DNA from: DATJHM01 sp035493895
GTDB lineage: Bacteria; Chloroflexota; Ktedonobacteria; Ktedonobacterales; Ktedonobacteraceae
Direction of reading: 5' to 3'
Assembly (NCBI GenBank): GCA_035493895.1
Contig: DATJHM010000020.1
Span: forward strand, 1 to 43,748
DNA length: 43,748 nucleotides
The position numbers and the translations under genes are program-made. Within the stretch, counting starts at the first letter, position 1. The number at the start of each line of letters is the position of its first letter. The notes below the pieces were generated by a model. The model ran no database searches. It saw only the letters and a list, made by a program, of their open reading frames with translations, and was not told the DNA's origin. This document shows positions 32,076 through 40,579 of this stretch, in pieces.

Positions 32076-32885
32076 TCAGATTGTGTTCTTGCTAACCGAG
32101 GTGATATCATCACCTGGTTTCTCGGCGAGAATATGCTCCAGCACCTGTTCTAGCTCGCCTGTGAGCCCTTCTTGTGTGTCGGGCTTGTATGTCTGTTTAT
32201 ATCGCTTCTCCAGTTGTTCTTCTATGAACGTATTCAGACGTTCATCAGATGTCCCTTTGCCCAATTCATCGCCTGCCTGCTTTCTTGCAATCAGCTCGTG
32301 AATGCGTGGACGTATCTCCGGGGAGAGCTCTATCTGCGCCAGGGTCTCCAGAAAGCTTGTAGGCGGTAGCACATTGTGTTGCTCCAGAAAGAGCAGCGCG
32401 ATCAAAGGCCTGAGCACGTAAAGATATTTCTTGAGGATAACCTCTTCTCTTTGTATGTACTCATGATAATTTCTGGATGCCATGCGGCTATAGTGGTAGT
32501 ACAGAACGGTGGGAGAGTTGAAACGGTACGCAATGCTGCGCAGCTCTGCGATGGCAGGCGAGTTCTCTCGATAAACGATAGGAGAGAGCAGCCATTCGAG
32601 CAGGGGAGGATTGGACTTCCTCAAGAGGCGCAGTGCCTTGAAAATATCCCAACCATTAATATCAAGATCATCTACGATTGGCCGTTCAATCACATCCCGC
32701 GGCATATCCAGGCGCAAATAGGCGCTTTGAGGACGTACGTAAAGAAAGCGTACATCGTAATCACTGTTGTGGCTGGCAATGCCCCAGGCGCGGCTCCCTG
32801 ACTCGCAAGCATAAAGAATGTGTATCTGCTCCTGCTCTTCTATGTCTCGTAATGCCTGTTGTATTGTCACTTTCATCGTGCTCAT
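32076..32885 (-). CDS. RlaP-like nucleotidyltransferase
   Basis: A 269-residue protein. The nucleotidyltransferase fold appears as ACESGSRAWGIASHNSDYDVRFLYVR (residues about 25-50), with the GSRAWG motif and the Asp-x-Asp pair in SDYDVR, and a third Asp in DDLDINGWD. This is the layout of the YcgL/RlaP-like (PF10127) predicted nucleotidyltransferases, sometimes found with RNA-repair genes; none is beside it here. The C-terminal part is helical, with a polar tail. ATG 32885 is used; ATG 32876 is an alternative. The start is preceded by a purine-rich, weak ribosome binding site. Confidence 0.82.
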   Translation of the reverse strand: MSTMKVTIQQALRDIEEQEQIHILYACESGSRAWGIASHNSDYDVRFLYVRPQSAYLRLDMPRDVIERPIVDDLDINGWDIFKALRLLRKSNPPLLEWLLSPIVYRENSPAIAELRSIAYRFNSPTVLYYHYSRMASRNYHEYIQREEVILKKYLYVLRPLIALLFLEQHNVLPPTSFLETLAQIELSPEIRPRIHELIARKQAGDELGKGTSDERLNTFIEEQLEKRYKQTYKPDTQEGLTGELEQVLEHILAEKPGDDITSVSKNTI

Positions 32886-33036
32886 ATCTTCTCTTCTAAA
32901 ATATTTTTTATCCCTAAGGTCACTATAAGCGACGTCGTCAAGTTATCAGACGGCGTTTATAAAATCTGCTCTCTTTCGGTGAACAGGTGATGTCGCCCTT
33001 TGCGTAACTGATCCCCCCAATAAGCTCATCCTGGTC

Positions 33037-33065
33037 TTGACAAAATGTATGCTTCTGATTACACT
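33037..33065 (+). promoter_or_regulatory. Promoter of the LacI-PfkB operon
   Basis: Perfect TTGACA (33037-33042), a 17-bp spacer and TACACT (33060-33065). The predicted start lies at about 33072, inside the first operator. Confidence 0.7.
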
Positions 33066-33069
33066 TGTA

Positions 33070-33083
33070 TGTAATCGATACCA
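33070..33083 (+). promoter_or_regulatory. LacI-family operator 1
   Basis: TGTAATCGATACCA fits the LacI-family consensus TGNAANCGNTTNCA with one mismatch. It covers the predicted transcription start. Confidence 0.6.
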
Positions 33084-33112
33084 TATGTTACAGATGAGTA
33101 AGTTTATCGTTG

Positions 33113-33126
33113 TGTAATCGTTTTCA
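33113..33126 (+). promoter_or_regulatory. LacI-family operator 2
   Basis: TGTAATCGTTTTCA fits TGNAANCGNTTNCA with no mismatch. It begins 43 bp after operator 1, about four helical turns, allowing cooperative or looped binding. Confidence 0.65.
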
Positions 33127-33149
33127 CAGCATGAAGATGAAAGAATACT

Positions 33150-34214
33150 ATGGCGGCGAAGATCAAGGATGTTGCGCGTTTAGCAGGAGTATCGACGGCA
33201 ACGGTATCGCGCGTGCTCTCCAATGAGGGCTATGTGAGTGAGGAGGCGCGCAAGAGCGTGCTGGCCGCGATGGAGCAACTTCGCTATCAGCCAAGTCGAC
33301 TTGCTCGTAGTTTACGTGTCCAGCGTTCCAGGATTATTGGTTTGCTTATTTCAGATATACAGAATCCCTTTTTCATTTCTCTGGTACGTGCGGTGGAAGA
33401 TATTGCTTTGCAACATCAATATGCCGTATTTTTGTGCAACGCCGATGAGAATAGCGAGAAAGAGAAATTTTATCTCGATCTGATGCAGGCAGAGCGTGTT
33501 GCAGGTGTGATTGTCTCTCCCACCCGAGAGCGCGATGATCCCTGTTTACAATTGTTCCAGGCTGATATTCCTTTTGTGGTGATTGATCGCAAGCTGGCTG
33601 ATGTGAACGTTGATACGGTTGTCGTAGATAATATTCAGTATACCTATCAGCTGGTGAAGCATCTGCTTGAAGATGGGCATCGTCGTATCGGTGCAGTCCT
33701 GGGTATCTCTACCGCCACTACCGGTCGTGAGCGCTATGAGGGCTACGCTCAGGCTCTCACTGAGTATCAGTTGCCTCTTTCCCCCGAATTGCTACGCACA
33801 AGTATACCCAGAGAAGAGAATGGCTACCACCTCACGAACGAGCTTCTCGATCTAGCCGAACCTCCTACCGCACTCTTCGTCGGCAATAATCTCTTAACAG
33901 TTGGGGCGTTCCGCGCTATCTCCGAAAGAGGACGAACTATTCCTGACGATATTGCGCTCGCCGCCTTTGACGAGGTCGATTGGATGTCTCTGGTGAAACC
34001 AGGATTAACTGTTATCAAACAGCCGACCTATGATATTGGTCGTACCGCTGCCGAACTGCTCTTTCAACGGATAGCCGATCCTCTGCTCTCTGTACAGCAG
34101 ATAACCGTACACTGTACTTTAAACATAAGGCAGTCCTGCGGATTGCATCAGAATACTGGCGTGCCAGCTTCCCAGGTGGTCCAGGCTGCTCAGAAGGAAA
34201 GAGAAATTGTATGA
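33150..34214 (+). CDS. LacI-family transcriptional regulator
   Basis: A 354-residue regulator. The N-terminal HTH (residues about 4-24, IKDVARLAGVSTATVSRVLS) is followed by the hinge LARSLRVQRS and a periplasmic-binding-protein-like effector domain (GLLISDIQNPFF through DIALAAFDEVDW). The PurR/GalR-type order is complete. It probably senses a sugar. It has two operators matching the LacI-family consensus at its own promoter, so autoregulation is likely. Its stop overlaps the next gene by four bases (ATGA), so it forms an operon with a PfkB kinase. Confidence 0.93.
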   Translation: MAAKIKDVARLAGVSTATVSRVLSNEGYVSEEARKSVLAAMEQLRYQPSRLARSLRVQRSRIIGLLISDIQNPFFISLVRAVEDIALQHQYAVFLCNADENSEKEKFYLDLMQAERVAGVIVSPTRERDDPCLQLFQADIPFVVIDRKLADVNVDTVVVDNIQYTYQLVKHLLEDGHRRIGAVLGISTATTGRERYEGYAQALTEYQLPLSPELLRTSIPREENGYHLTNELLDLAEPPTALFVGNNLLTVGAFRAISERGRTIPDDIALAAFDEVDWMSLVKPGLTVIKQPTYDIGRTAAELLFQRIADPLLSVQQITVHCTLNIRQSCGLHQNTGVPASQVVQAAQKEREIV

Positions 34215-35182
34215 ATACATTGATTACGTGTATGGGGGAGTGTTTGATCGACTTTCTTCCCATGAATACTCACGAGCAGGACACAAGCACGGACTTTCGT
34301 ATGTACGCCGCAGGCTCCCTGTTTAATGTCGCGATGGGTCTGGCTCGTCTGGGACAGACGACGGCCTTTGCCTCTAAGGTCGCCGATGACTATTTTGGAC
34401 GCTTCCTGCGCAAACATATCGAAGCGGAACAGATCGATACGCGCTTCCTTGCCCTTGCCGCGGGAAAGCAAAGTACGCTTGCTTTTGTGGCCATGGAAAA
34501 TGGCAGTCCGGTCTTTAATTTTTATGGGGAAGAGGCTGCGGATACGCTCCTGACGCTTGAGGATCTTCCAGAGGCTTTATTTGCGGAGACGCGCATTTTG
34601 CATTTTGGCTCGATCAGCCTGTTGCGTGGTACGACGCCCAAGGCCGTGCTTCAGACGGTAGAACGCTTGCACGGAAAAGCGCTCCTCTCCCTTGACCTCA
34701 ATATTCGCCCTGCTCTGGTACAGGATGAGCCACAGTATCGTACACTATTACAACGGCTGATAGCGCTTGCGGACGTTGTCAAGTTAAGTGATGCGGATCT
34801 GGCCTGGTTTCGTCCGCATTTGTCTGTTGAGCAGGCTCTCAGCGAACTGCTCACGCAAGGTCCTGCTTTGGCGGTGATCACGCGAGGTGCTCAGGGGGTG
34901 ATAGCTGCGCGTATGAGTGGGGCAATGGTGCAGGTACCCAATTTTGCGGTACAGGTCGTTGATACGGTGGGTGCGGGAGACTCATTCTGTGCTGGCCTGC
35001 TGGCGCAACTGGCGGAACGGGGGATGATAACGAAAGAAGCTGTATTGGAGATCTCTGAAGCGACATTGAGCGAAATATTGCGCTTTGCAGCGGCAGTAGC
35101 AGCACTCAACTGTATGCAAGCAGGGGCCAATCCGCCATCGCGAGCGGAAGTAGAACGCTTTTTGCGCCTTCAGAAAGCATAG
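34211..35182 (+). CDS. PfkB-family carbohydrate kinase, fructokinase-like
   Basis: A 323-residue sugar kinase, ribokinase fold. It starts at ATG 34211, overlapping the regulator stop. The first signature region reads MYAAGSLFNVAMGLARLG, with the usual GGxxxN shifted to AGSLFN. The C-terminal ATP-binding and catalytic signature is VDTVGAGDSFCAGLLAQL (residues about 252-270), with the base Asp in GAGD. The pattern resembles fructokinases; the substrate is not proven. It is presumably repressed by the LacI protein when its sugar is absent. Confidence 0.9.
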   Translation: MNTLITCMGECLIDFLPMNTHEQDTSTDFRMYAAGSLFNVAMGLARLGQTTAFASKVADDYFGRFLRKHIEAEQIDTRFLALAAGKQSTLAFVAMENGSPVFNFYGEEAADTLLTLEDLPEALFAETRILHFGSISLLRGTTPKAVLQTVERLHGKALLSLDLNIRPALVQDEPQYRTLLQRLIALADVVKLSDADLAWFRPHLSVEQALSELLTQGPALAVITRGAQGVIAARMSGAMVQVPNFAVQVVDTVGAGDSFCAGLLAQLAERGMITKEAVLEISEATLSEILRFAAAVAALNCMQAGANPPSRAEVERFLRLQKA

Positions 35183-35284
35183 GAGTGTGGCGAAAAAATA
35201 ACTTCCACATGGTGTTCTACGTATATTATACAAGAGGATGGTAGTAAGCGGATGTGAAGCATAAGAGCAATCTCTGATATGAGG

Positions 35285-35302
35285 ATAGAGATTTGTCTCT
35301 AT
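35285..35302. repeat. Small palindrome upstream of paralogue 2
   Basis: ATAGAGA, four bases, TCTCTAT: a 7-bp perfect inverted repeat, 38 bases before the next start codon. A possible regulator site, unproven. Confidence 0.3.
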
Positions 35303-35339
35303 AGACTGTGATTCTAGCTTTTCAAAGGGGGTATAACCT

Positions 35340-35873
35340 ATGTGGGATAAAGAGAGTCGTCGGGCCGCTCGCCGAGCCTATAGAGACAATCGTCGGGCTG
35401 CTCGTCTCCAATACAGGGCCTCGCATCGCTACTATCGGATGAATACGCGCCGTGGATATTCTGGCCTGGGTGGCGTCATTGCGATCATCGTCATATTTTC
35501 GCTCCTATTCTCCAGGCATCATATGGATACTGTTTTTACGCTTATTATTCCCGTGGTAATTATTGCACTTATCATCGGGATGGTTGTGAACAGAATAATC
35601 AGGAGCAGTCAGACTCCCTATCAGCCCTATGATCCGTCTGCCCAGCAGCCCTATCAGGGGACTGAGCAACCGTACTATCAGCCTCCACAGGCTCCACCTC
35701 AGCCCTCGCCTGAGACCTATCAATCGTATGATCAGGGCTATCAGACGCCTGCTAGCCCGGAGACGGTACGCGAACAGGAGTATCGCTCGCCAGCATCCTA
35801 TCAGGAGTCCTACAGTCAGGACGAGCAGCCCCAGGCGCTTTATCCTCAGTCAATGCCACCGATGGAGCAGTAA
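35340..35873 (+). CDS. Membrane protein with Tyr/Gln/Pro-rich tail (paralogue 2)
   Basis: A 177-residue protein, start ATG 35340 after AAAGGGGG. The N-terminus is strongly basic (RRAARRAYRDNRRAARLQYR), then two membrane helices (LGGVIAIIVIFSLLFS and TLIIPVVIIALIIGMVVN). The tail is YQPYDPSAQQPYQ, repeated Tyr-Gln-Pro, SYDQGYQ, and the end is DEQPQALYPQSMPPMEQ. This closely matches the end of the protein at 31625-32068 (EQPQAxYPQxMPPxEQ), so both tails carry a conserved terminal motif. Function unknown. Confidence 0.75.
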   Translation: MWDKESRRAARRAYRDNRRAARLQYRASHRYYRMNTRRGYSGLGGVIAIIVIFSLLFSRHHMDTVFTLIIPVVIIALIIGMVVNRIIRSSQTPYQPYDPSAQQPYQGTEQPYYQPPQAPPQPSPETYQSYDQGYQTPASPETVREQEYRSPASYQESYSQDEQPQALYPQSMPPMEQ

Positions 35874-35918
35874 CCATTGGTAGCGGTAAAAAAGCGTCTG
35901 GAGCCGCGAAACGTATCC

Positions 35919-36983
35919 TCAGGGAATAATATTGGTTTCCTGATCGATTGCCAGCACAAAACGAGCCAGCAGCTCGGCGACCTCATCAATGTCTTTGAGT
36001 GAGGCCATCTCGACTCCAGTATGGAGATAGCGGCAGGGAATGCTGACCAGACCAGTGGCAACCCCTGCCCGCGCTATCTGAATCATATCGGTATCGGTAT
36101 ATGTGGCGCTCGGCTGAGGATCGGCCTGCCAGGCCAGACCAGCGCTCTCCGCAGCCCGTACCAGTAGCTGAAAGACACGTGGATTCATATTGCCGCCCAG
36201 GGAGATCACCGGTCCGCCATTTAAGCGTACATCGCCTAATTCCTGTTTTGAGGTGCCAGGATGGTCGGACGTAAAGGTCACATCTACGGCGATGGCAATC
36301 TGTGGATCAACACTAAACGCGCTGGTGCGTGCCCCGCGAGAGCCGACCTCTTCTTGCACGGCTGATACAAAGTACACGCCAGCCTTGAGCTCGGCACGCC
36401 GTTCATGGATACGACGCATCGCTTCTGCAACCGCAAAAACGCCAGATTTATCATCCAGAGCGCGTGAAATCACCAGGTTATTGCGTAAGGGTTCTAGCTG
36501 GACCGCACGGGTAGCAATACTGCCGATAGGAACCAGTTTCTGCGCCTCTTCCTTGCCGGAGGCACCAATATCGATCCAGAGATCTGAGATTGTAGGCACC
36601 TTACTTCTTTCATCGGCACTGAGTGTATGGATTGGCTTGCGCCCGATCACTCCCAGTATCGGACCGTCGGGTGTGTGAATCTCAACCCGGCTACCGGGCA
36701 GAGTGGTTGCATCAAAGCCCCCGATGGTTGCGAAATAAAGAAACCCATCATCGCTGATATAGCGAATGAGAAAACCGATTTCATCGCAATGGGCCGTTAA
36801 CATAATACGTGGAGTCGCATCTGGATGGAGAGCGGCAATCACATTGCCATGGACATCAGTGCGGACAGTATCGCTGTAGTTAGCGAGTTCTTCACGGATG
36901 ACTTGTTGGACAGGTTGTTCAAAGCCGGAGGGGCTGGGACTTGCCACCATGCGGCGTAGAAATGAGACGCGTGACTCTTCCAT
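35919..36983 (-). CDS. M42-family metallopeptidase
   Basis: A 354-residue aminopeptidase/endoglucanase-like enzyme of the PepA/FrvX group that forms large cytoplasmic assemblies. I take ATG 36983 (MEESRVSFLRRMVASPSPSGFE, GAGGAG upstream) over the reading to 37022. Metal-binding features appear in family order: TAHCDEIGFLI, SRALDDKSGVFAVAEA, VQEEVGSRGA, AVDVTF and TDTDMIQIARAGVATGLVSIPCRYLHTGVE. Catalytic Glu lies in EEVGSRG. These enzymes remove N-terminal acidic or neutral residues from peptides. The gene stands alone, with a terminator shared with the NYN gene downstream. Confidence 0.93.
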   Translation of the reverse strand: MEESRVSFLRRMVASPSPSGFEQPVQQVIREELANYSDTVRTDVHGNVIAALHPDATPRIMLTAHCDEIGFLIRYISDDGFLYFATIGGFDATTLPGSRVEIHTPDGPILGVIGRKPIHTLSADERSKVPTISDLWIDIGASGKEEAQKLVPIGSIATRAVQLEPLRNNLVISRALDDKSGVFAVAEAMRRIHERRAELKAGVYFVSAVQEEVGSRGARTSAFSVDPQIAIAVDVTFTSDHPGTSKQELGDVRLNGGPVISLGGNMNPRVFQLLVRAAESAGLAWQADPQPSATYTDTDMIQIARAGVATGLVSIPCRYLHTGVEMASLKDIDEVAELLARFVLAIDQETNIIP

Positions 36984-37030
36984 AGAAAAACTCCTCAAGG
37001 TAAGAAAATAGAGAAATAGCAAGAGAAAAA

Positions 37031-37074
37031 AAGAAAGAACGTCCCCCGTAACGTCCGTAGGAGCGTTCTTTCTT
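37031..37074. terminator. Terminator at the end of the NYN gene
   Basis: AAGAAAGAACG (37031-37041) pairs with CGTTCTTTCTT (37064-37074). It lies between the NYN gene stop and the M42 gene start on the minus strand and separates them. Confidence 0.7.
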
Positions 37075-37106
37075 CGTATTGGTTAATAGATTACCAGCTA
37101 CATCGT

Positions 37107-38486
37107 TTAGCGGACAAACTGTTTGAGAACTTCGTCGACCCCGGGATGCAGGCGATTTAAGCGTAGATCCTCTGCACCTGTTGAATCCGTCTGGACTAGC
37201 AAAATATTCTGCTGAATACAGGTATTCAAAAGCTCGCGTGCAGATTCACGGGTGAGTCGTCCTCTAAAGCGATTTTTCGGATTAAGTGGATCGCCAATAA
37301 AATTAGAGACACCAATAATGGTACGCCAGGACCAGTTACGGTCGATGTAATCGAGAAATTGCAAGAATTGTGGGTCAAGAACATCCATTGGCGGCGTTCC
37401 GTATGGAGGTTGAAATTGACCAGCCGATCCACCACTATAATTGATCGCGGGTAACGCCCCTGTATTACCACTTGGCACAGCCGGAAATTGTCCCGTTGTG
37501 GCAGGTAAAGCACCTGTGATACCTGAGCTTCCATTGCCGCCTGGCACCAGGGGAACGAATTGATTTGCACTGCTAATAAGATCTCGGCTGACGGTTCCTG
37601 GGATACCTACAACAATAACAGTTTTGTTCAAACGTAACTTTAAACGAGCGCTAATACGAGTAAAATCTTTATCGCCTGTCATCAAAACAAAGGTCGAGAT
37701 GGTAGGGCGATCAAACACAGTTTCAATAATATCCATCAACATATTTAGGTCGACGGTGCTTTGCACTACAGTGCTCTGCACAATCGTGCTATTGCCAGCT
37801 GCATTGATGGCGGGCATATGGCCAGTACTACCTGAATGCTGATATCCGAGGGGACCGGTTCCGTTCTGCCCAAGAGGTCCTGATGGGTTGCTGGAACCAT
37901 AAGTACCTTGCTGGTAGGGCGAGCTCTGTCGAAACTGTTCGCGTTGTTGGAAATCGGCTGATACACTATAGTTCTCTTCGGTTGGCTGATCATCCTCCGG
38001 CAAAAGAGCATCATCCAGCTCACCGTTAGTTGGTAGAACTCCATCTTGCTCCGTTGGCCAACCCCCGCCAAGACCCTGCGATGTAATGGACGGAAGCGCC
38101 CCGGAGTTTGTCGTAATGCCGTTTGGCCATTGACGTGTAAGAGATCCACCTGCATAGCTTCCCGCCCCTGGTTGCTCGGATGGGTAATTGGGCGAACCTA
38201 GCGAACCTGTGGGCGTATTCCCAGAAGCATAATGAACCGTTCCCATTCGAATGCGATCTCGTTGTTTCGCCGGGCAATCCACACGATCAATCATCGCTGC
38301 CGTGAGGCTACCTTTAAAAGGCTCCGGTTGTCGAGACCAGTCCGCATAAGCGCGGGCTACCATAACTGTACCATATCGACGGGCCACAGCAATTAACTCC
38401 TGTGGGTCGGGTTCCCGCCGTTGAATATTCAGCATACTGTAACGTATGTTCTCAAAATCGATGAATAAAGCAATATCTTCGGGCAC
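37107..38486 (-). CDS. NYN-domain (PIN-like) nuclease with large insertion
   Basis: A 459-residue protein, GTG start 38486 with AGGAG upstream. The NYN catalytic pieces are split: residues 8-16 FIDFENIRY (Asp10, Asn13) and Asp67-Cys in MIDRVDC, then a low-complexity Gly/Pro/Ser/Asn insert of about 150 residues (about 88-240, NTPTGSLGSPNYPS and TGHMPAINAAGNST), then VDLNMLMDIIETVFDR and LMTGDKDFTRI (Asp246, Asp272, Asp274) with KTVIVVGIPG. A second low-complexity linker (about 315-360) leads to a C-terminal 90-residue helical winged-helix-like domain (WSWRTIIGVSNFIGDPLNPKNRFRG). LabA/DUF88 relatives degrade RNA. Whether the insert keeps the fold active is unknown. Confidence 0.85.
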   Translation of the reverse strand: MPEDIALFIDFENIRYSMLNIQRREPDPQELIAVARRYGTVMVARAYADWSRQPEPFKGSLTAAMIDRVDCPAKQRDRIRMGTVHYASGNTPTGSLGSPNYPSEQPGAGSYAGGSLTRQWPNGITTNSGALPSITSQGLGGGWPTEQDGVLPTNGELDDALLPEDDQPTEENYSVSADFQQREQFRQSSPYQQGTYGSSNPSGPLGQNGTGPLGYQHSGSTGHMPAINAAGNSTIVQSTVVQSTVDLNMLMDIIETVFDRPTISTFVLMTGDKDFTRISARLKLRLNKTVIVVGIPGTVSRDLISSANQFVPLVPGGNGSSGITGALPATTGQFPAVPSGNTGALPAINYSGGSAGQFQPPYGTPPMDVLDPQFLQFLDYIDRNWSWRTIIGVSNFIGDPLNPKNRFRGRLTRESARELLNTCIQQNILLVQTDSTGAEDLRLNRLHPGVDEVLKQFVR

Positions 38487-38618
38487 AACCTTCTCCTCTC
38501 GTGGGGAGAAACCGCGCAGGCCAAGATTTATGATTGTTCAGGTGCTCGGACAACCTTGCAGTGCATCCTATAGCTATGAGCATATCATACTTTATTGGTA
38601 AAGTCGAGAGGTCTGCGC

Positions 38619-38647
38619 TTTACTTTGCGTACCTACTATGGTATATT
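38619..38647 (+). promoter_or_regulatory. Promoter of the HxlR gene
   Basis: TTTACT (38619-38624), a 17-bp spacer and TATATT (38642-38647); predicted start about 38654, leader about 36 nt. Confidence 0.6.
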
Positions 38648-38689
38648 CTGTAGTTGAGAAAGGACGTGATTTGCAAAAGAGTTTGTAAC

Positions 38690-39025
38690 ATGGAGCTTAC
38701 ACAATCCAATCATCTCGATGATACGATCTGTCCCGTAGCCCGCACGGCTGAAATTATAAGTGGAAAATGGACGCTGCTCATTATCCGCGACCTGGCCTCT
38801 GGTATGAAGCGCTTCAATCAATTGGAACGGTCTCTAGATGGCATCAGCCCTAAAACTCTCTCTGAACGTCTCCGCACTCTGGAAGATGAGGGCATTCTTC
38901 TTCGTCAAACCTTTGCTGATGTTCCTCACCGCGTCGAATATTCCCTCACTGAGAAGGGCCGTGATCTGGTTCAAGTGGTTGAGAGTATGCGTTGCTACGG
39001 TAAGCGCTGGCTATGCGATCACTAG
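38690..39025 (+). CDS. HxlR-family transcriptional regulator
   Basis: A 111-residue one-domain regulator. ATG 38690 is preferred over the TTG at 38654, which coincides with the predicted transcript start. It has the HxlR layout: DTICPVARTAEIISGKWTLLIIRDLASGMKRFNQLERSLDGISPKTLSERLRTLEDEGILLRQTFADVPHRVEYSLTEKGRDL. The Cys in ICPV is the residue used by redox- or aldehyde-sensing family members. It is transcribed away from the NYN gene, and ends in a terminator. Its target genes are unknown. Confidence 0.92.
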   Translation: MELTQSNHLDDTICPVARTAEIISGKWTLLIIRDLASGMKRFNQLERSLDGISPKTLSERLRTLEDEGILLRQTFADVPHRVEYSLTEKGRDLVQVVESMRCYGKRWLCDH

Positions 39026-39085
39026 AGTGGTTCTTCTCTTCCTGTGCTTTTCCCCTCCCCTTACTCTATTTGTTCTCCATGAGAT

Positions 39086-39117
39086 AAGAACCGGAGGTGT
39101 GCCCCCGGTTCTTTTTC
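39086..39117 (+). terminator. Terminator of the HxlR gene
   Basis: AAGAACCGG pairs perfectly with CCGGTTCTT (39105-39113), followed by TTTTC. Confidence 0.8.
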
Positions 39118-39141
39118 TGCTACTCAAGCACTCTAGTATGT

Positions 39142-39435
39142 TTAGTATGCCGTGCCAACCAATGTACGGCTGTGCTCGGCGAGAAAGCGGCGGAGAACAT
39201 TCGCATCTGTTGTTTGCTCGATTTGCTCCGGGGTCGATGCTTCGCTGCTCTTCACAAGCTCATAGAGGCTAGCGATATCACAGCGCAGTTGTACCTGTAC
39301 TTCGTCTTCGCTACTATACCCCTCTATAAACAGTCCATCTTCCTCTTCGTGAATGGCTATGCTCTTAACGCCGATTTGATCTAATACCTGACCAATTGCG
39401 TGCAATATGTTTGCATAACTATACGTGGCCGGCAT
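39142..39435 (-). CDS. Small protein of unknown function
   Basis: A 97-residue protein starting MPATYSYANILHAIGQVLDQIGVKSIAIHEEEDGLFIEG. ATG 39435 is supported by GGAGGG; the upstream ATG at 39447 is less likely. It is soluble, mostly helical at both ends, and no family is recognised. The alternation IAIHEEEDGLFIEGY looks like a beta hairpin. A TATACT is seen about 40 bases upstream on this strand. It converges on the HxlR gene and its terminator. Confidence 0.7.
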   Translation of the reverse strand: MPATYSYANILHAIGQVLDQIGVKSIAIHEEEDGLFIEGYSSEDEVQVQLRCDIASLYELVKSSEASTPEQIEQTTDANVLRRFLAEHSRTLVGTAY

Positions 39436-39610
39436 TGTTCCCTCCATAAATACTTGCCTCTCTTCATTAAAAAGTATAGAGGCTCCATCTTTTCTTGTGA
39501 CGAGTAGACTACACTGTCAAACTGTAACACACCGATCTATGGGTAAGGTGGTTTGTCAGCCTCATACTACACTCCGATTATTGTATCATAGCATTCCTCG
39601 ATCGTCAAGA

Positions 39611-40579
39611 TTACCGTTTTGTATTGATGCTATTGATGAGTGTTCCGGTATTTGGCCAGTTTGAGGCAGTTATCGTGCTTGATGAGCTAAATTCTTTCTC
39701 TGGCGTGTTCAATATCTCTATCGCTTTTAAACGCCAGAAACGTGCACTCGCCGGACGCTTGAGCGAGAGAAATTCGGCCAACGCTTCGTCTGTCATGTCT
39801 GGCTTCGCTCTCAATGCCTCTATGGTCATCTGTAACTTATCCTGGTTCCCGTCCGCGCTCACTGCCATGACTGTGGCGGTCGCTGTCTCTCTGCTGACAC
39901 GCTCGTGATTACTCTCAAGGGTGACGAATTTTCCGGTAATTGGTCGATCCTTATCCGCTTTTTCGTCTTCCCCTGCCACAGTCTCCTGGGTCACTTCACT
40001 GCTTCCTGACGCAGTCCCTTCTGTCAGGACCGATGGCGTCGCTCTTCCCATCGTCAGCGCACGACGGAGGCTGGCTATCGGCAGCTGGGTCTGTCTCGCT
40101 ATCTCTCCTAACGCCTGGAATTGCTCAAAACGGCCTTTTTTCTCTTCCGCCGCTGTCTCGGTAATGGTTTCAGCCATCATGGTATAAACTATTCCAAGCA
40201 GGGGGAATGCGCTGGCCATGAAGGGAAAGACGTTGGTCAACCATGGCGCCGCTGTTTCTGCGGAACTGAGCATGCTGGTACTATGAAATTGTTTTGCATA
40301 TGCCCAGTTGACTGCCCAGGAAAAAATGGTACACATCACTATGAGAAGCCAGTGCTGCCAGACGGCTTTGGGCGTACGATATTTTCGATATCTTTGAAAT
40401 GCTGTCCACGAAAGGAGATAAACGGTGACGTCAATACTTATCGCTATTGCATAACTCACACACCACCACCAGATGCCTTCTGGACCATTGGAGGGCTCAA
40501 ATGAGGCGAAAAAGTAGGCGACGTGGGGAATAGATGCCGCTAGAAATACGGCAAAGGCAATCCAGAAAAAATACTTCAT
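39611..40579 (-). CDS. Membrane protein with C-terminal winged-helix-like segment
   Basis: A 322-residue reading. I choose ATG 40579 (MKYFFWIAFAVFL), as the GTG at 40597 has no ribosome binding site. About four membrane helices (FFWIAFAVFLAASI, WWCVSYAIAISIDVTVYLLS, WLLIVMCTIFSWAVNWA, FMASAFPLLGIVYTMMA) fill residues 4-140. A cytoplasmic linker (about 145-255) is polar and Ser/Thr/Glu-rich. Residues about 260-300 (QMTIEALRAKPDMTDEALAEFLSLKRPASARFWRLKAIEIL) resemble a DNA-binding wHTH. A membrane-tethered transcription regulator or a plasmid-type anchoring protein would fit; neither is shown. Confidence 0.7.
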   Translation of the reverse strand: MKYFFWIAFAVFLAASIPHVAYFFASFEPSNGPEGIWWWCVSYAIAISIDVTVYLLSWTAFQRYRKYRTPKAVWQHWLLIVMCTIFSWAVNWAYAKQFHSTSMLSSAETAAPWLTNVFPFMASAFPLLGIVYTMMAETITETAAEEKKGRFEQFQALGEIARQTQLPIASLRRALTMGRATPSVLTEGTASGSSEVTQETVAGEDEKADKDRPITGKFVTLESNHERVSRETATATVMAVSADGNQDKLQMTIEALRAKPDMTDEALAEFLSLKRPASARFWRLKAIEILNTPEKEFSSSSTITASNWPNTGTLINSINTKR

